In this document: piece by piece, positions 45,409-55,282 of the stretch
Layout of the letters: each line of letters begins with the position of its first letter
Numbering within the stretch: the first letter of the stretch is position 1
NCBI RefSeq assembly: GCF_900188245.1
Contig: NZ_FZOK01000004.1
Span: 62,001 to 126,000, forward strand
DNA: 64,000 bases
Direction of reading: 5' to 3'
Source: Belliella buryatensis
Lineage (GTDB): Bacteria > Bacteroidota > Bacteroidia > Cytophagales > Cyclobacteriaceae
The notes under the pieces: model-generated
Seen by the model: only the letters and a program-made list of their open reading frames with translations
What the model was told of the DNA's origin: nothing
Databases searched by the model: none
Made by a program: the position numbers and the translations under genes

Positions 45409-45549
45409 AAAAAAAAACTAAATATTTCTTTTAGAACTAAATTTTAATTACTAACTTTATAGACAGCAATAGAAAAGATTCGTTCCGATTATTTGTTTTT
45501 TTAAAACTAACTGAATAATTTGAGGCATCATTTAAAACTTAACACAATT

Positions 45550-45912
45550 ATGAGAAATTTAACGAGAGCAGAAGAGCAAGTAATGCAAATCCTATGGGAA
45601 GCAGAAAAAGGCTTTGTAAAAGACCTTTTGGAAAAGATGGAAGAGCCAAAGCCGGCTTACAACACAGTTTCTACAATTATCAGAATTCTTGAAAGAAAAG
45701 GTTTTGTACAGCACAAAGCTTATGGGAAATCACACGAATACTACCCTATCGTATCCAAAGATGCCTACAGAAGCCATTCTATCAAAAACCTACTATCAGG
45801 TTATTTCAATGGATCATTTACAAAACTAGCTTCATTCTTTGCAAAAGATGAAAACCTAGATGTAAAAGAGGTTGAAAAAATCTTGAACGAAGTGAAAGAC
45901 GAGGTGAAATAA
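45550..45912 (+). CDS. BlaI/MecI/CopY-family transcriptional repressor
   Basis: The ATG at 45550 gives MRNLTRAEEQVMQILWEAEK, the classical winged-helix start of the family; an upstream in-frame TTG at 45520 is unlikely. The winged helix-turn-helix reaches to about residue 75 (YNTVSTIIRILERKGFV then YGKSHEYYPI) and the C-terminal dimerisation/cleavage region follows. Members repress genes until cleaved by a partner peptidase. The next gene, 9 bases downstream, encodes an M56 peptidase of the BlaR1 type, so this is the usual sensor-repressor pair. Confidence 0.93.
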   Translation: MRNLTRAEEQVMQILWEAEKGFVKDLLEKMEEPKPAYNTVSTIIRILERKGFVQHKAYGKSHEYYPIVSKDAYRSHSIKNLLSGYFNGSFTKLASFFAKDENLDVKEVEKILNEVKDEVK

Positions 45913-45921
45913 TGACCTCCT

Positions 45922-48789
45922 ATGGCTGTTCTAATTGATTATATCTGGCAAAGTACATTCTGCCTGTTTTTCTTCTTTGGTATCTATTGGGTATTCCTTA
46001 GAAACGAAAAAGCATTCGTCTTCACAAGAGTTTATATTTTAATCACTCCAATCCTGGCGTTGCTCTTTCCATTGATGCAAATACCGGTAGAGTTTTACAA
46101 GCCTGATATATCATTAGAACAATCACAACTATTTCGGGCATTGACTATAGAGTCAATGCCTGAGGAAGTTGCAGGGACTTATGGATTACCTGAATTCACG
46201 GTTCAGAGCACCAAACTTCCTGTATTACTTGAATTGAAAGATTACTTTTTAATCGGTTACTTAATCATTATCTCACTTTTAGCAATCAGGCTTTTTTGGC
46301 AAATGATTCAATTGAGACTTCTACAAGAAAAAGGTTGGTATCAAACAAGCTTTAAATTGAAAGGCAACTATTTCCTTATCCCTACTTTCGGCCTTGCTCC
46401 CATTTTTTCTTATTTCAACAAGCTTTTTTGGGATGAAACACAGAATCTGAGTCACGACGAAAAAGATCAGATTATCAAACACGAAATTGAACACATCAGG
46501 CAGCATCACTCTTGGGATGTGCTATATTATCAAGTATTGAGTATTATATTCTGGTTTAATCCAGCTATTCACTTGATGCGATCAGCATTGGTGGATGTGC
46601 ATGAATACCTTGCTGACGAAAATGTCCTCAAACAAACTGAAAATAAAGAAAGCTATCCGAAGTTAATCGCGAAAATTGCATTTAAGGGAATGGATCTTCC
46701 TATTGGTAACTATTTCATCAGATCGACAACCCTTAAAAGAATTCTAATGATTAAGAAAACAGCAAAACCAAATTGGTTTAAATTGACCATGGTAATACCG
46801 TTGACTATAATGTTGATGGCATTGATATCCATGAAGACAAAATTAGGTGTGGGATTCCTTCTCAGTAGCAATACTGAAAAGATCGAATTCATCAAAGAGC
46901 AATTGATTGCTTCTCAAGATTCTATTGAAATAGCAATCAAGGTTAAAAAAATCAACAATCCAAAACATTACGAGCTGATAGGTTCACTCAAGGGTGATCA
47001 ACTCACTGCTCAGCTAGGTGAGTTGGTATATGACTTTGCTGATATTTCCTCAGATGAAGAGTATCTAAAAGTCAGAAGTCTCATCAATACCTTGAGAAGG
47101 AACTCTTCTATCAGCAAAAGCTACGGTGAAATCCCCTATTCATACGTTGCGAAAAAACGGCCAGCGCCAGAAGATGCTACTTCTTGGTCCAAATTCGTTC
47201 TAGATGTCATCAGCAAAGAAATGTCTGAAAAGGATAGGGAACTGAATATTAGGTCATCAATTCAATTGGAATTTATCCTTTCAAAAGATGGTAAAATCAC
47301 CAATCCTGTCATCAAGCAAAGTTTTGGTGGAGGTGTTGATGAAAAATTACTAGAAGCTATTCAATCTGAAAACGCACCAAAATGGATAGCAGGAGAAATC
47401 GACGGTAAAAAAGTAGATCTTGTGCATTCTGCTAGTTTTGCGATTACGTATTCAGCAGATAATCAAATTCAAGAATCGCTTCACTATTTCCCTCAGGTCA
47501 TAGAAGTTCCAATTGGACAAAGTGCAAGAACTTACAATGGAGATGAAATCTTTGATGTAGTAGAAAATGCACCTGTCCCTCCAGGAGGAATGGAAGGATG
47601 GAATGAATACCTGAGAACTAATCTCGAATATCCAGAAGATGCAAAAAGGGCTGGTATAGAAGGTACTGCTTATGTGGTATTTGTTATTACCAAAGATGGG
47701 AAAATCGAACAACCAGAGATAATTAGAGGTGTATCTCCTAGTATAGACCAAGAAGCTTTGAGAGTAGTTGCCAACGGCCCTGACTGGACACCGGGTAAAC
47801 AGAGAGGAAGAGAGGTCAATGTGAGAATGCGCTTGCCAATCAGATTCAAGCAAAATTCCAGTAACGATAACAAACCAAGTACAATCCCTGCCGATATGGT
47901 AGATCAACAAGCAGAACCTCAAGGTGGTATGGATGCTTGGAATACCTATATCAAAAATAACCTCAAATATCCCCAAGAGGCAAAAATCAGAGGGGTTGAA
48001 GGTGTTGTTTACCTTACATTTATTGTAGACAAGGATGGTGACATCAAAGAGCCGGAAATTCTTAGAGGCATAGGAGCATTTTGTGATGAAGAGGCACTTA
48101 GACTCGTAGAAAATTCACCAAAATGGAAGCCTGGTAAAAAAGATGGTGAAGCAGTTGAAAGCAGATTGAGATTGCCGATTCGTTTTGATTTAGAAAAAAG
48201 CACCAATGATATTGTCCCAAAGCCAACCGCTCAGTTCAATGAATATTTGAGAAAAAATATCAAATATCCAACTGAAGCTCGAGGAAATAATGAATCGGGT
48301 TCGGTGATTGCCAGACTTACTTTGGATAAAGATGGAAATATCATCAAATCAGCCATTTCTAAAGGAATTTCCAAAGAATTGAACGAGGAAGTTCTTAGGG
48401 TTCTTGAAAAAGCACCCAATTGGAATGTTTATGTAGCAGGAGAATATGATGTCTTACTTCCAATTACTTTCAGAATAGATAATGTCAAAAACCCTCCTAC
48501 TCACAACCTTCCACATGAAGTAGTGGTAGTTGGTTACTCTGGAAATGCCAGTAAGGAAAAAACTTTCGAATATACTACTGAACTCACTAAAGCAAAGCTG
48601 ATCACTCAAACAAATGATAAACCAATCTTAGTTTTAAATGGTGAGATCACCAATTATTCATCCATCAATGAAATAGGTGTAAAAGACATTGATAAATTTG
48701 TTGTAGGAAAACCAAGTCCCGAAGAAATATCTAAATCTGGTCGAAGCGCTGACAAAGTTATATACATCTATACCAAAGAAAAAAAATAA
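45922..48789 (+). CDS. BlaR1-like M56 metallopeptidase with four TonB-C-terminal-like repeats
   Basis: A 955-residue multi-pass protein. Membrane helices lie at about 5-27, 36-54, 106-128, 204-222 and 292-312. The zinc motif is HEIEH at 187-191 with a following VDVHEYLADE Glu, so M56 peptidase activity is likely. The region beyond the last helix should face the periplasm and holds four repeats related to the TonB C-terminal domain: about 415-511, 551-642, 663-756 and 766-853, each with a pattern such as WNEYLRTNLEYPEDAKR followed by ITKDGKIEQPEI. The last 100 residues resemble a TonB-dependent plug (ILVLNGEITN). It is preceded by a BlaI-family gene with 9 bases between. Confidence 0.88.
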   Translation: MAVLIDYIWQSTFCLFFFFGIYWVFLRNEKAFVFTRVYILITPILALLFPLMQIPVEFYKPDISLEQSQLFRALTIESMPEEVAGTYGLPEFTVQSTKLPVLLELKDYFLIGYLIIISLLAIRLFWQMIQLRLLQEKGWYQTSFKLKGNYFLIPTFGLAPIFSYFNKLFWDETQNLSHDEKDQIIKHEIEHIRQHHSWDVLYYQVLSIIFWFNPAIHLMRSALVDVHEYLADENVLKQTENKESYPKLIAKIAFKGMDLPIGNYFIRSTTLKRILMIKKTAKPNWFKLTMVIPLTIMLMALISMKTKLGVGFLLSSNTEKIEFIKEQLIASQDSIEIAIKVKKINNPKHYELIGSLKGDQLTAQLGELVYDFADISSDEEYLKVRSLINTLRRNSSISKSYGEIPYSYVAKKRPAPEDATSWSKFVLDVISKEMSEKDRELNIRSSIQLEFILSKDGKITNPVIKQSFGGGVDEKLLEAIQSENAPKWIAGEIDGKKVDLVHSASFAITYSADNQIQESLHYFPQVIEVPIGQSARTYNGDEIFDVVENAPVPPGGMEGWNEYLRTNLEYPEDAKRAGIEGTAYVVFVITKDGKIEQPEIIRGVSPSIDQEALRVVANGPDWTPGKQRGREVNVRMRLPIRFKQNSSNDNKPSTIPADMVDQQAEPQGGMDAWNTYIKNNLKYPQEAKIRGVEGVVYLTFIVDKDGDIKEPEILRGIGAFCDEEALRLVENSPKWKPGKKDGEAVESRLRLPIRFDLEKSTNDIVPKPTAQFNEYLRKNIKYPTEARGNNESGSVIARLTLDKDGNIIKSAISKGISKELNEEVLRVLEKAPNWNVYVAGEYDVLLPITFRIDNVKNPPTHNLPHEVVVVGYSGNASKEKTFEYTTELTKAKLITQTNDKPILVLNGEITNYSSINEIGVKDIDKFVVGKPSPEEISKSGRSADKVIYIYTKEKK

Positions 48790-48812
48790 TCAATAGCCAA
48801 TAGCTATAAACC

Positions 48813-48848
48813 AAAAAAGCACCTATCTAATAAGATTGGTGCTTTTTT
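48813..48848. terminator. Bidirectional terminator after the M56 gene
   Basis: AAAAAAGCACC and GGTGCTTTTTT pair with an inner ATCT/AGAT extension. T-runs occur on both strands. It separates the M56 gene from the convergent ureohydrolase gene. Confidence 0.8.
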
Positions 48849-48908
48849 AATCTATAATAAATTCAATTTTAAAGTATTTATAGGTCTATAATAAGAGACG
48901 ATTCAAAA

Positions 48909-49976
48909 TTATTTGAGGTTAAGTCTACCTTGCGAGGCGCCATAGAGGTTAGCCATTCTGTAAAGAACTCTAGCTCCTACATTGCCATCCCACTCGTCAC
49001 CTTCAGCACCTGGGGCTACTTCTACCAAGTCAAAGCCGATCAGCTTTCTTCCTGACTTCACAACCTCTTTCATCAAATACATGATCTGTTCCAATTCAAA
49101 CCCACCTGCGACAGGTGTGCCAGTATTTGGACATAACTTAGGGTCAAACCCATCTATATCAATAGTCACGTAGACTTCTTGTGGTAATTGGTCTACGATT
49201 TCGTCACAGATGATTTTCCATGCCTTCCCTTCGTAGCCTTCTTTTTTGATATCCTTATCATAAAAAGTGGTAATTCTGTTATTTTCTTTTGCCATGATTG
49301 CTTCAGCTTCACAGTAATCTCTAATCCCTACCTGAACTAACTTACTGACTTGTGGAAGCTTCAAAGCATTGTAGGCTATAGAGGCATGTGAATAATCAAA
49401 GTTTTCATAAGAGACCCTTAAGTCCGCGTGCGCATCTATCTGAAGAATACCAAAGTTGTCATGCTCATCAGCCAATGCTTTGATCAGACCTAGCGGGGTA
49501 CTGTGGTCACCTCCTAGCAGAGCTACTAATTTTCCTTGCTCTCTGTATTTTTTTGCTTGTTCATAGACCCATTCATTCATTTCTTCACAAGCTTTATTAA
49601 TAAGTCCAGGAACAGCTGCAAATCGTTCTAACTCTACATTTGGAGACCCTTGACTAAGCCAATCGATATAGTTAGCTGCTAAAATTCTAAAATTATCACT
49701 TTTCTCCTTAATTTCTTCTGGAATTGGAAGCATGTGTATTCCCATTTTCCAAGCGTCCTTGATATCATCTTGAAATAAATCTACTTGTAAAGAGGCATTC
49801 ATAATAGCCTTTGGCCCTATTGCAGTGCCTGGAGAATAAGAAACAGTAACTTCCCATGGTACAGGAATGATAATCAGATCTGCAGTACTTTCATCAAAAG
49901 GTAATCCAAAAAGACTCTCATTTGTACTGATCCCATTAGGATCAAATTTTTCAATAATCTGATGTTTTAATGACAT
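48909..49976 (-). CDS. Agmatinase/arginase-family ureohydrolase
   Basis: A 355-residue binuclear-manganese hydrolase. The metal-binding motifs are LLGGDHSTPLG, IDAHADLRVSY and TIDIDGFDPKLCPNTGTP, with the family's FDYSHASIAY nearby. Substrates in this family include agmatine, arginine and formimidoyl-glutamate; the N-terminal 60 residues and the SPGTAIGPKAI stretch are closest to agmatinase-type members. The reaction would release urea or formamide. It is a single gene between two convergent or divergent neighbours. A DHS-family gene is 8 kb away. Confidence 0.88.
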   Translation of the reverse strand: MSLKHQIIEKFDPNGISTNESLFGLPFDESTADLIIIPVPWEVTVSYSPGTAIGPKAIMNASLQVDLFQDDIKDAWKMGIHMLPIPEEIKEKSDNFRILAANYIDWLSQGSPNVELERFAAVPGLINKACEEMNEWVYEQAKKYREQGKLVALLGGDHSTPLGLIKALADEHDNFGILQIDAHADLRVSYENFDYSHASIAYNALKLPQVSKLVQVGIRDYCEAEAIMAKENNRITTFYDKDIKKEGYEGKAWKIICDEIVDQLPQEVYVTIDIDGFDPKLCPNTGTPVAGGFELEQIMYLMKEVVKSGRKLIGFDLVEVAPGAEGDEWDGNVGARVLYRMANLYGASQGRLNLK

Positions 49977-50112
49977 GTATTATCAATTTTAGTTTATAAA
50001 ATAATTTGTGGTGATATGGATTTGTTACGTAAAAAAACAAAATCCTGACGATAGATAAACAGAAAATTAAATAGAATAATTTCCCACCAAAAGCTAACTC
50101 TTTAAATAACTG

Positions 50113-50589
50113 CTATTGAAGCACTTCGCGAACAATACCTGTACCCATTCCTAAATGCTTCCAATCATTTACATGTACTTCAAGTATGACCAACATGCCA
50201 GGTTGCATACTGAGATAACCTTGATCAGCAATGGAAGAAACCAGCGCACTCACACCGGGATTATGCCCTACTAAAAGCAAGGTATTCACCAAGGGGTCTG
50301 TATCTGCAATGGAGTTTAGTATCACTCCTGGCTCAGCTTCATAAATTGTTCGATCAAACTCAACAGTCACATCATCAAAAATCTCTGCTATAATTTCAGC
50401 CGTTTGTGTTGTTCGCACTGCAGCGCTTGAGAGAATTTTTTCAGGTCTAAGGTTAGACCTTTTTAATAGCTCTCTCAATTTTATAAGTTGAGATTTTCCA
50501 TTGGAGTTAAGTTGCCTTTCAAAGTCATTAGAAAAATTAAAATCTGCCTCCCCATGTCTCAACACCGCCAAAATTTTATTGCTTTGCAT
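50113..50589 (-). CDS. SixA-like histidine phosphatase
   Basis: A 158-residue histidine phosphatase superfamily member. The phosphate-pocket motif is L-R11-H12-G13-E in AVLRHGEADF, and the second conserved His lies in LVGHNPGVS. Length and lack of a cap domain match the SixA group, which removes phosphate from phospho-histidine (for example in phosphorelays). No signal peptide. It is divergent from topA, about 160 bases away. Confidence 0.9.
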   Translation of the reverse strand: MQSNKILAVLRHGEADFNFSNDFERQLNSNGKSQLIKLRELLKRSNLRPEKILSSAAVRTTQTAEIIAEIFDDVTVEFDRTIYEAEPGVILNSIADTDPLVNTLLLVGHNPGVSALVSSIADQGYLSMQPGMLVILEVHVNDWKHLGMGTGIVREVLQ

Positions 50590-50748
50590 TCTTATATTGT
50601 ATTAATAGGACATTTATAAATCTGAAATAATCATGCCAAAAATAAGATGATATCTTGGATAATTTGGAATACATGATAATCAAATCTATTTTTAGGTTTT
50701 AAATGATTCTAGAAATATAGAATCCATTGTTTTAATGCAAAAGAAATT

Positions 50749-53067
50749 ATGTCAAAAAATCTAGTTATTGTAGAGTCACCTGCCAAGGCAAAAACCATTG
50801 AGGGGTACTTAGGAAAAGATTTCAAAGTAGCTTCAAGCTATGGTCATGTGCGGGATTTGCCTAAAGGAGACAAAGCAATAGACATTCAAAATAGATTCAA
50901 ACCTACATACGAAGTCACTCCTGATAAGAAAGAAGTCATCAAGCAACTCAAAAGTCTAGTCAAAAATGCTGAAACAGTATATTTAGCAAGTGATGATGAC
51001 CGTGAAGGAGAAGCGATCAGCTGGCACTTGAAGGAAGTCTTGAATCTCAAAGATGAAAATACCAAAAGAATAGTCTTTAGAGAAATCACCAAAAACGCCA
51101 TTACCAAAGCCATAGATAATCCAAGAACTATCGACTATGACCTTGTCAATGCCCAACAGGCAAGACGCATTTTAGATCGTCTGGTTGGATTTGAATTATC
51201 ACCAATTCTTTGGAAAAAAATAAAGGCAGGACTATCCGCTGGAAGAGTTCAATCCGTAGCCGTCAGATTAATTGTAGAACGCGAGCGTGAAATAGAGAAA
51301 TTCAAATCTAAGTCTGCTTATAAAATCACAGCAATTTTTGATGTAGAAGGGAAATCTTTATCTGCTGAACTACCTAAAAAATTTGATACTCAGCAGGAAG
51401 CTGAAGAATTTCTAAAACAATGCTTAGGCGCTGAGTTCAATATTCAAAACCTGGAAAAAAAACCTGGAAAAAAAACACCAGCAGCTCCATTTACAACTTC
51501 CACGCTACAACAAGAGGCAAGTAGGAAGCTCAGCTTTTCAGTAGCACAAACAATGTCTGTAGCCCAGAAATTGTATGAAGCTGGGAAAATCACCTACATG
51601 AGAACAGATAGTACAAATCTCTCAGAAGATGCCATGGCTGCTGCAAAAAATGAAATCTCTTCAGCATATGGTCCTGAGTACCATAAAGCGAGAAAATACA
51701 CTACCAAAAGTGAAGGTGCCCAGGAAGCTCACGAAGCTATCAGACCAACGGACTTTTCAAAGCATGATACCAGCGGTGACAGAAACGAACAAAGACTTTA
51801 CGAACTCATCTGGAAAAGAGCCATCGCCTCTCAAATGGCCGATGCTGAGCTAGAAAAAACCAATGTAACGATAGGTATTTCCACACTTCCACAGACACTT
51901 ACAGCCACAGGTGAAGTGATCAAATTTGAGGGTTTTCTTAAAGTTTATCTAGAAAGTACAGACGAGGAACCTGAAGATGAAGAAGCTACCGAAAAAGGTT
52001 TGCTTCCTCCTTTGAAAATTGGTCAAGTATTAGACCTAATTGAAATGAAAGGAAGAGAAACCTTTAGCAGACCAGTACCGAGATATACCGAGGCCTCTTT
52101 GGTGAAGAAGTTAGAAGAAATGGGTATAGGAAGGCCTTCTACTTACGCACCCACAATATCGACAATTCAAAAGCGAAATTATGTAATCAAAGAGTCTCGC
52201 GATGGAACTGAGCGGAAATATACAGAAATGAAAATCTCCCAAGGTGCTTTTAAAAAAGAAAATAAAACAGAAATTGCTGGAGCAGATAAGAACAAGCTTT
52301 TCCCTACCAATATCGCAATGGTAGTGAATGACTTTCTAGTAGAACATTTCCCTAATGTCATAGACTTCACCTTTACGGCAAGGGTAGAAAAGGAATTTGA
52401 TGACATTGCACAGGGAGGCCAAAACTGGGAAGATATGATCCAAAATTTCTATGGAGCTTTCCACACTAGAGTAGAGGAAACAGCAAATGTTGCAAGAGCA
52501 GATGTAAATAGTGCACGTGAACTTGGGGTAGACCCAAAAACTGGAAAAAAAGTTATTGTAAGACTAGGTAAATTTGGTCCTCTTGCTCAAATTGGTGAAC
52601 AAGAAGACGAGGAAAAACAATTTGCTAGCCTTAAGAGAGGTCAGTTTATTGAAAATATTACACTTGAGGATGCTTTGGAGCTTTTCAAACTTCCTAGAGA
52701 TGTGGGGCAATTTGAGGATAAGAAAATTGTTGCAGCTATTGGCAGATTCGGTCCATATCTACGTCATGACAGTAAGTTTGTATCTTTAGGAAAAGAACAT
52801 GACCCACTTAGCATTACAGAAGAAGAGGCCATTGAGTTGATTAAAGCAAAGCGTAAAGCAGATGCTGAAAAGCATATCAAAACCTTTGAAGAAAATGAAG
52901 ATATCCAAATTCTTAATGGAAGATGGGGCCCATATATCAAATTCGGCAAAAACAACTTTAAAATCCCAAAAGAAAAAGAAGCTGCGGATCTGTCCTATGC
53001 TGAAACAATAGAAATCATTGAAAATCAACCTGAAAAGAAAAAAGGTAGATTCACCAAGAAAAAGTAA
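50749..53067 (+). CDS. topA: DNA topoisomerase I (type IA)
   Basis: A 772-residue enzyme that relaxes negative supercoils through a 5'-phosphotyrosine. The TOPRIM domain is at the start (LVIVESPAKAKTIEGYLG, with DDDREGEAISWHL carrying acidic residues). The catalytic Tyr283 lies in GKITYMRTDSTNL. From about residue 590 the C-terminal region has several Topo-IA C-repeats (GKFGPLAQIG, GRFGPYLRH, GRWGPYIKFG), without zinc-finger cysteines. A hairpin terminator lies just after the stop codon. Confidence 0.97.
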   Translation: MSKNLVIVESPAKAKTIEGYLGKDFKVASSYGHVRDLPKGDKAIDIQNRFKPTYEVTPDKKEVIKQLKSLVKNAETVYLASDDDREGEAISWHLKEVLNLKDENTKRIVFREITKNAITKAIDNPRTIDYDLVNAQQARRILDRLVGFELSPILWKKIKAGLSAGRVQSVAVRLIVEREREIEKFKSKSAYKITAIFDVEGKSLSAELPKKFDTQQEAEEFLKQCLGAEFNIQNLEKKPGKKTPAAPFTTSTLQQEASRKLSFSVAQTMSVAQKLYEAGKITYMRTDSTNLSEDAMAAAKNEISSAYGPEYHKARKYTTKSEGAQEAHEAIRPTDFSKHDTSGDRNEQRLYELIWKRAIASQMADAELEKTNVTIGISTLPQTLTATGEVIKFEGFLKVYLESTDEEPEDEEATEKGLLPPLKIGQVLDLIEMKGRETFSRPVPRYTEASLVKKLEEMGIGRPSTYAPTISTIQKRNYVIKESRDGTERKYTEMKISQGAFKKENKTEIAGADKNKLFPTNIAMVVNDFLVEHFPNVIDFTFTARVEKEFDDIAQGGQNWEDMIQNFYGAFHTRVEETANVARADVNSARELGVDPKTGKKVIVRLGKFGPLAQIGEQEDEEKQFASLKRGQFIENITLEDALELFKLPRDVGQFEDKKIVAAIGRFGPYLRHDSKFVSLGKEHDPLSITEEEAIELIKAKRKADAEKHIKTFEENEDIQILNGRWGPYIKFGKNNFKIPKEKEAADLSYAETIEIIENQPEKKKGRFTKKK

Positions 53068-53074
53068 TGAAATG

Positions 53075-53099
53075 GCAGGAAGAAATTCCTGCTTTTTTT
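53075..53099 (+). terminator. Terminator of topA
   Basis: GCAGGAA and TTCCTGC form a 7-bp stem with a 4-base loop, followed by seven T residues, starting 8 bases after the stop codon. Confidence 0.8.
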
Positions 53100-53122
53100 A
53101 TGCATTTAATTAATTTAGCCAG

Positions 53123-53818
53123 ATGCAAAAAAAGAAACTCGTTGTCCTTACAGGAGCTGGTATATCAGCTGAAAGTGGTATTGCTACTTTTAGAGACAGC
53201 AATGGCTTATGGGAAGGACATGATGTGATGGAAGTGGCATCCCCTGAGGGTTGGCGTAGAAACAAAGCTTTGGTTCTTGACTTTTACAATCAACGCAGAA
53301 GACAAGCAAAAACAGTCAATCCTAACAAGGCGCATCTAACCTTAGCAAAGCTTGAGCAGGATTTTGATGTTACAATCATCACTCAGAATGTAGATAACCT
53401 ACACGAGCGTGCTGGTTCGTCCAAAATTATTCACCTCCATGGTGAGTTATTTAAGAGTCAAAGTACGCTAGATCCCGCACTTGTTTATGAAATGAAGGGC
53501 ACTGAAATCAACGTCGGTGATAAGTGTGAAAAAGGAAGTCAACTTAGACCTTTTATTGTATGGTTTGGAGAAATGGTACCCATGATGGAGCCCGCTATAG
53601 AGCTCGCATTACAAGCTGATATTTTTGCTGTGATTGGTACTTCCCTACAAGTATATCCAGCGGCAAGTCTCATTCAATATGCTCCTGAAAACGCAGTCAA
53701 ATATATCATCGATGTAAAAATTCCCATGACCAGCTTTATACCAAACCTTAAATCAATAAGTGCTAGTGCTACAGAAGGCACACAAATCATGGCTAAGGAA
53801 ATTTTGACTTTAAAATAG
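53123..53818 (+). CDS. cobB: Sirtuin NAD-dependent protein deacylase lacking the zinc cysteines
   Basis: A 231-residue class III-like sirtuin. NAD-binding elements are GAGISAESGIATFRD (residues 11-25) and TQNVDNLHERAGS; the catalytic His106 lies in HLHGELF. The Tyr55-x-x-Arg58 pair (YNQR) is the signature of enzymes removing succinyl, malonyl or glutaryl groups. The usual four zinc-binding cysteines are reduced to a single Cys135 (GDKCEKGSQLRPF), which should preclude a zinc ribbon. The final helices contain GTSLQVYPAASL. It lies between topA and the YfcC carrier on the plus strand. Confidence 0.9.
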   Translation: MQKKKLVVLTGAGISAESGIATFRDSNGLWEGHDVMEVASPEGWRRNKALVLDFYNQRRRQAKTVNPNKAHLTLAKLEQDFDVTIITQNVDNLHERAGSSKIIHLHGELFKSQSTLDPALVYEMKGTEINVGDKCEKGSQLRPFIVWFGEMVPMMEPAIELALQADIFAVIGTSLQVYPAASLIQYAPENAVKYIIDVKIPMTSFIPNLKSISASATEGTQIMAKEILTLK

Positions 53819-53864
53819 TTTATAAGTTCATATAAATTCAAAAAACTGAATCCCCCCTTACCCT

Positions 53865-55196
53865 ATGAAGCTTTCTTTTCCACACCCCATGATCATCATG
53901 CTGGCTTTTGTAGCCCTAGCAGCATTACTGACCTATTTGATCCCAGCTGGTTCCTATGATCGAGTTTTAGACGAGCAAACTCAAAGAGAAGTCGTAGTGG
54001 AGGGCAGCTATCAACAAAAGGAAAATACACCTGTCAATTTGGGAAAGACATTTTTAAGCGTACCAGAGGGAATCATAGAAGGAGCTGAAGTCGTCGTCTT
54101 GATATTAATAATAGGTGGTGCATTTTATGTTGTAGATAAGACAGGTGCTTTTCAGTCAGGTCTTGAGACGTTGATTTTTAAATTCGACAAGGCTAAAGCT
54201 TGGCTCTTGACACTGGTAGGGGTTCTTTTTGCAACTGCGGGCGCTCTTAATGGCCTTCAAGAAGAAATTATAGCCATGGTACCGGTTTTGATGATTTTAA
54301 CACAAAGGATAGGTTATACCAAGATAGCTGGGGTAGCGATTAGTCTTGGAGCCGCCTTAATTGGTGGATCTTTTGGTCCTACAAACCCTTTTTCTGTGAT
54401 CATCGCTCAAAACATTGCAGAGGTCCCTATGTTCTCAGGAGGTTTATATAGGATGATTTTCTTAGTAATGGCATTAGGATTTTGGATCATTTATGTGATT
54501 AAAACTGGCAAGGATCAAGAAAATATGGAGCCTATCAAAGGTGATAAACCTGCCAAAATATCAAATACTCATATTACCATTTTGCTTTTGGTGGCTCTTA
54601 CATTTGCAGTGATGATTTATGGTCTGACGAATTGGGAATGGGATTATAATGAAATGTCAGCTATTTTCTTTGCCATGGGCTTAGCGGTAGGAATTATTGG
54701 GAAGCTTGGCATCAATGGTACAGCAAAAGCATATTCCGAAGGCTTCGCTGAACTTGTTTTCGCTGGAATTATCGTTGGGTTGGCTAGAAGTATTTACCTA
54801 GTTCTTCAAGAGGGTCAGATCATTGATACCATTATTTATGCCTTATTCACTCCCCTCGAAGGACTTCCTTTAGGTTTGGCGGCTTTTGGGATGATGCTCG
54901 CTCAAGCAATTTTACACATACCAGTTCCTAGCACTTCTGGGCAGGCTGTTTTGACAATGCCGCTACTCACTCCACTTGCAGATTTAATTGGTATGTCGCG
55001 ACAGGTTGTCGTTTTAGCCTACCAGTACGGCGCTGGCATCATGGACATGGTCACACCAAGCAATGGAGGGCTAATGGCCATATTAGCAGCCGCAAGAATT
55101 TCCTATAAAGAATGGATTCAGTATGCTTGGAAGCCAATTTTGATTATTTTTATCATTGCATCCATATCGGTTGTTTTAGGGATCTACTTTTTATAG
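53865..55196 (+). CDS. YfcC-family (C4-dicarboxylate carrier-like) membrane transporter
   Basis: A 443-residue inner-membrane protein with 10 to 12 hydrophobic helices. The start FPHPMIIMLAFVALAALLTY and later GGAFYVVDKTGAFQSGLETL, GLQEEIIAMVPVLMIL and GASFGPTNPFSVI-like segments place it in the YfcC family of the ion-transporter superfamily. Substrates are thought to be amino acids, peptides or dicarboxylates, but none is certain. The C-terminal YQYGAGIMDMVTPSNGGLMA is strongly conserved. It follows the sirtuin gene with 46 bases between and may share its transcript. Confidence 0.88.
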   Translation: MKLSFPHPMIIMLAFVALAALLTYLIPAGSYDRVLDEQTQREVVVEGSYQQKENTPVNLGKTFLSVPEGIIEGAEVVVLILIIGGAFYVVDKTGAFQSGLETLIFKFDKAKAWLLTLVGVLFATAGALNGLQEEIIAMVPVLMILTQRIGYTKIAGVAISLGAALIGGSFGPTNPFSVIIAQNIAEVPMFSGGLYRMIFLVMALGFWIIYVIKTGKDQENMEPIKGDKPAKISNTHITILLLVALTFAVMIYGLTNWEWDYNEMSAIFFAMGLAVGIIGKLGINGTAKAYSEGFAELVFAGIIVGLARSIYLVLQEGQIIDTIIYALFTPLEGLPLGLAAFGMMLAQAILHIPVPSTSGQAVLTMPLLTPLADLIGMSRQVVVLAYQYGAGIMDMVTPSNGGLMAILAAARISYKEWIQYAWKPILIIFIIASISVVLGIYFL

Positions 55197-55282
55197 CAGG
55201 ACTTATGTTTCGGATTTATCTCTGATTTCCTTAACTTTAGAATGATTTGAGTCCAATTTTCTAATCTTTAAATTTTTAATAA

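Noticed and set aside
47452-47976. 174-codon open frame antisense to the M56 gene
   Set aside because: It lies fully inside the repeats of the M56 gene, on the opposite strand, with a composition expected from the reverse complement of repeat sequence.
48909-49976. Formal polyamine operon of DHS and agmatinase
   Set aside because: The two genes are 8 kb apart with unrelated genes between them, so there is no operon; only a loose metabolic link remains.
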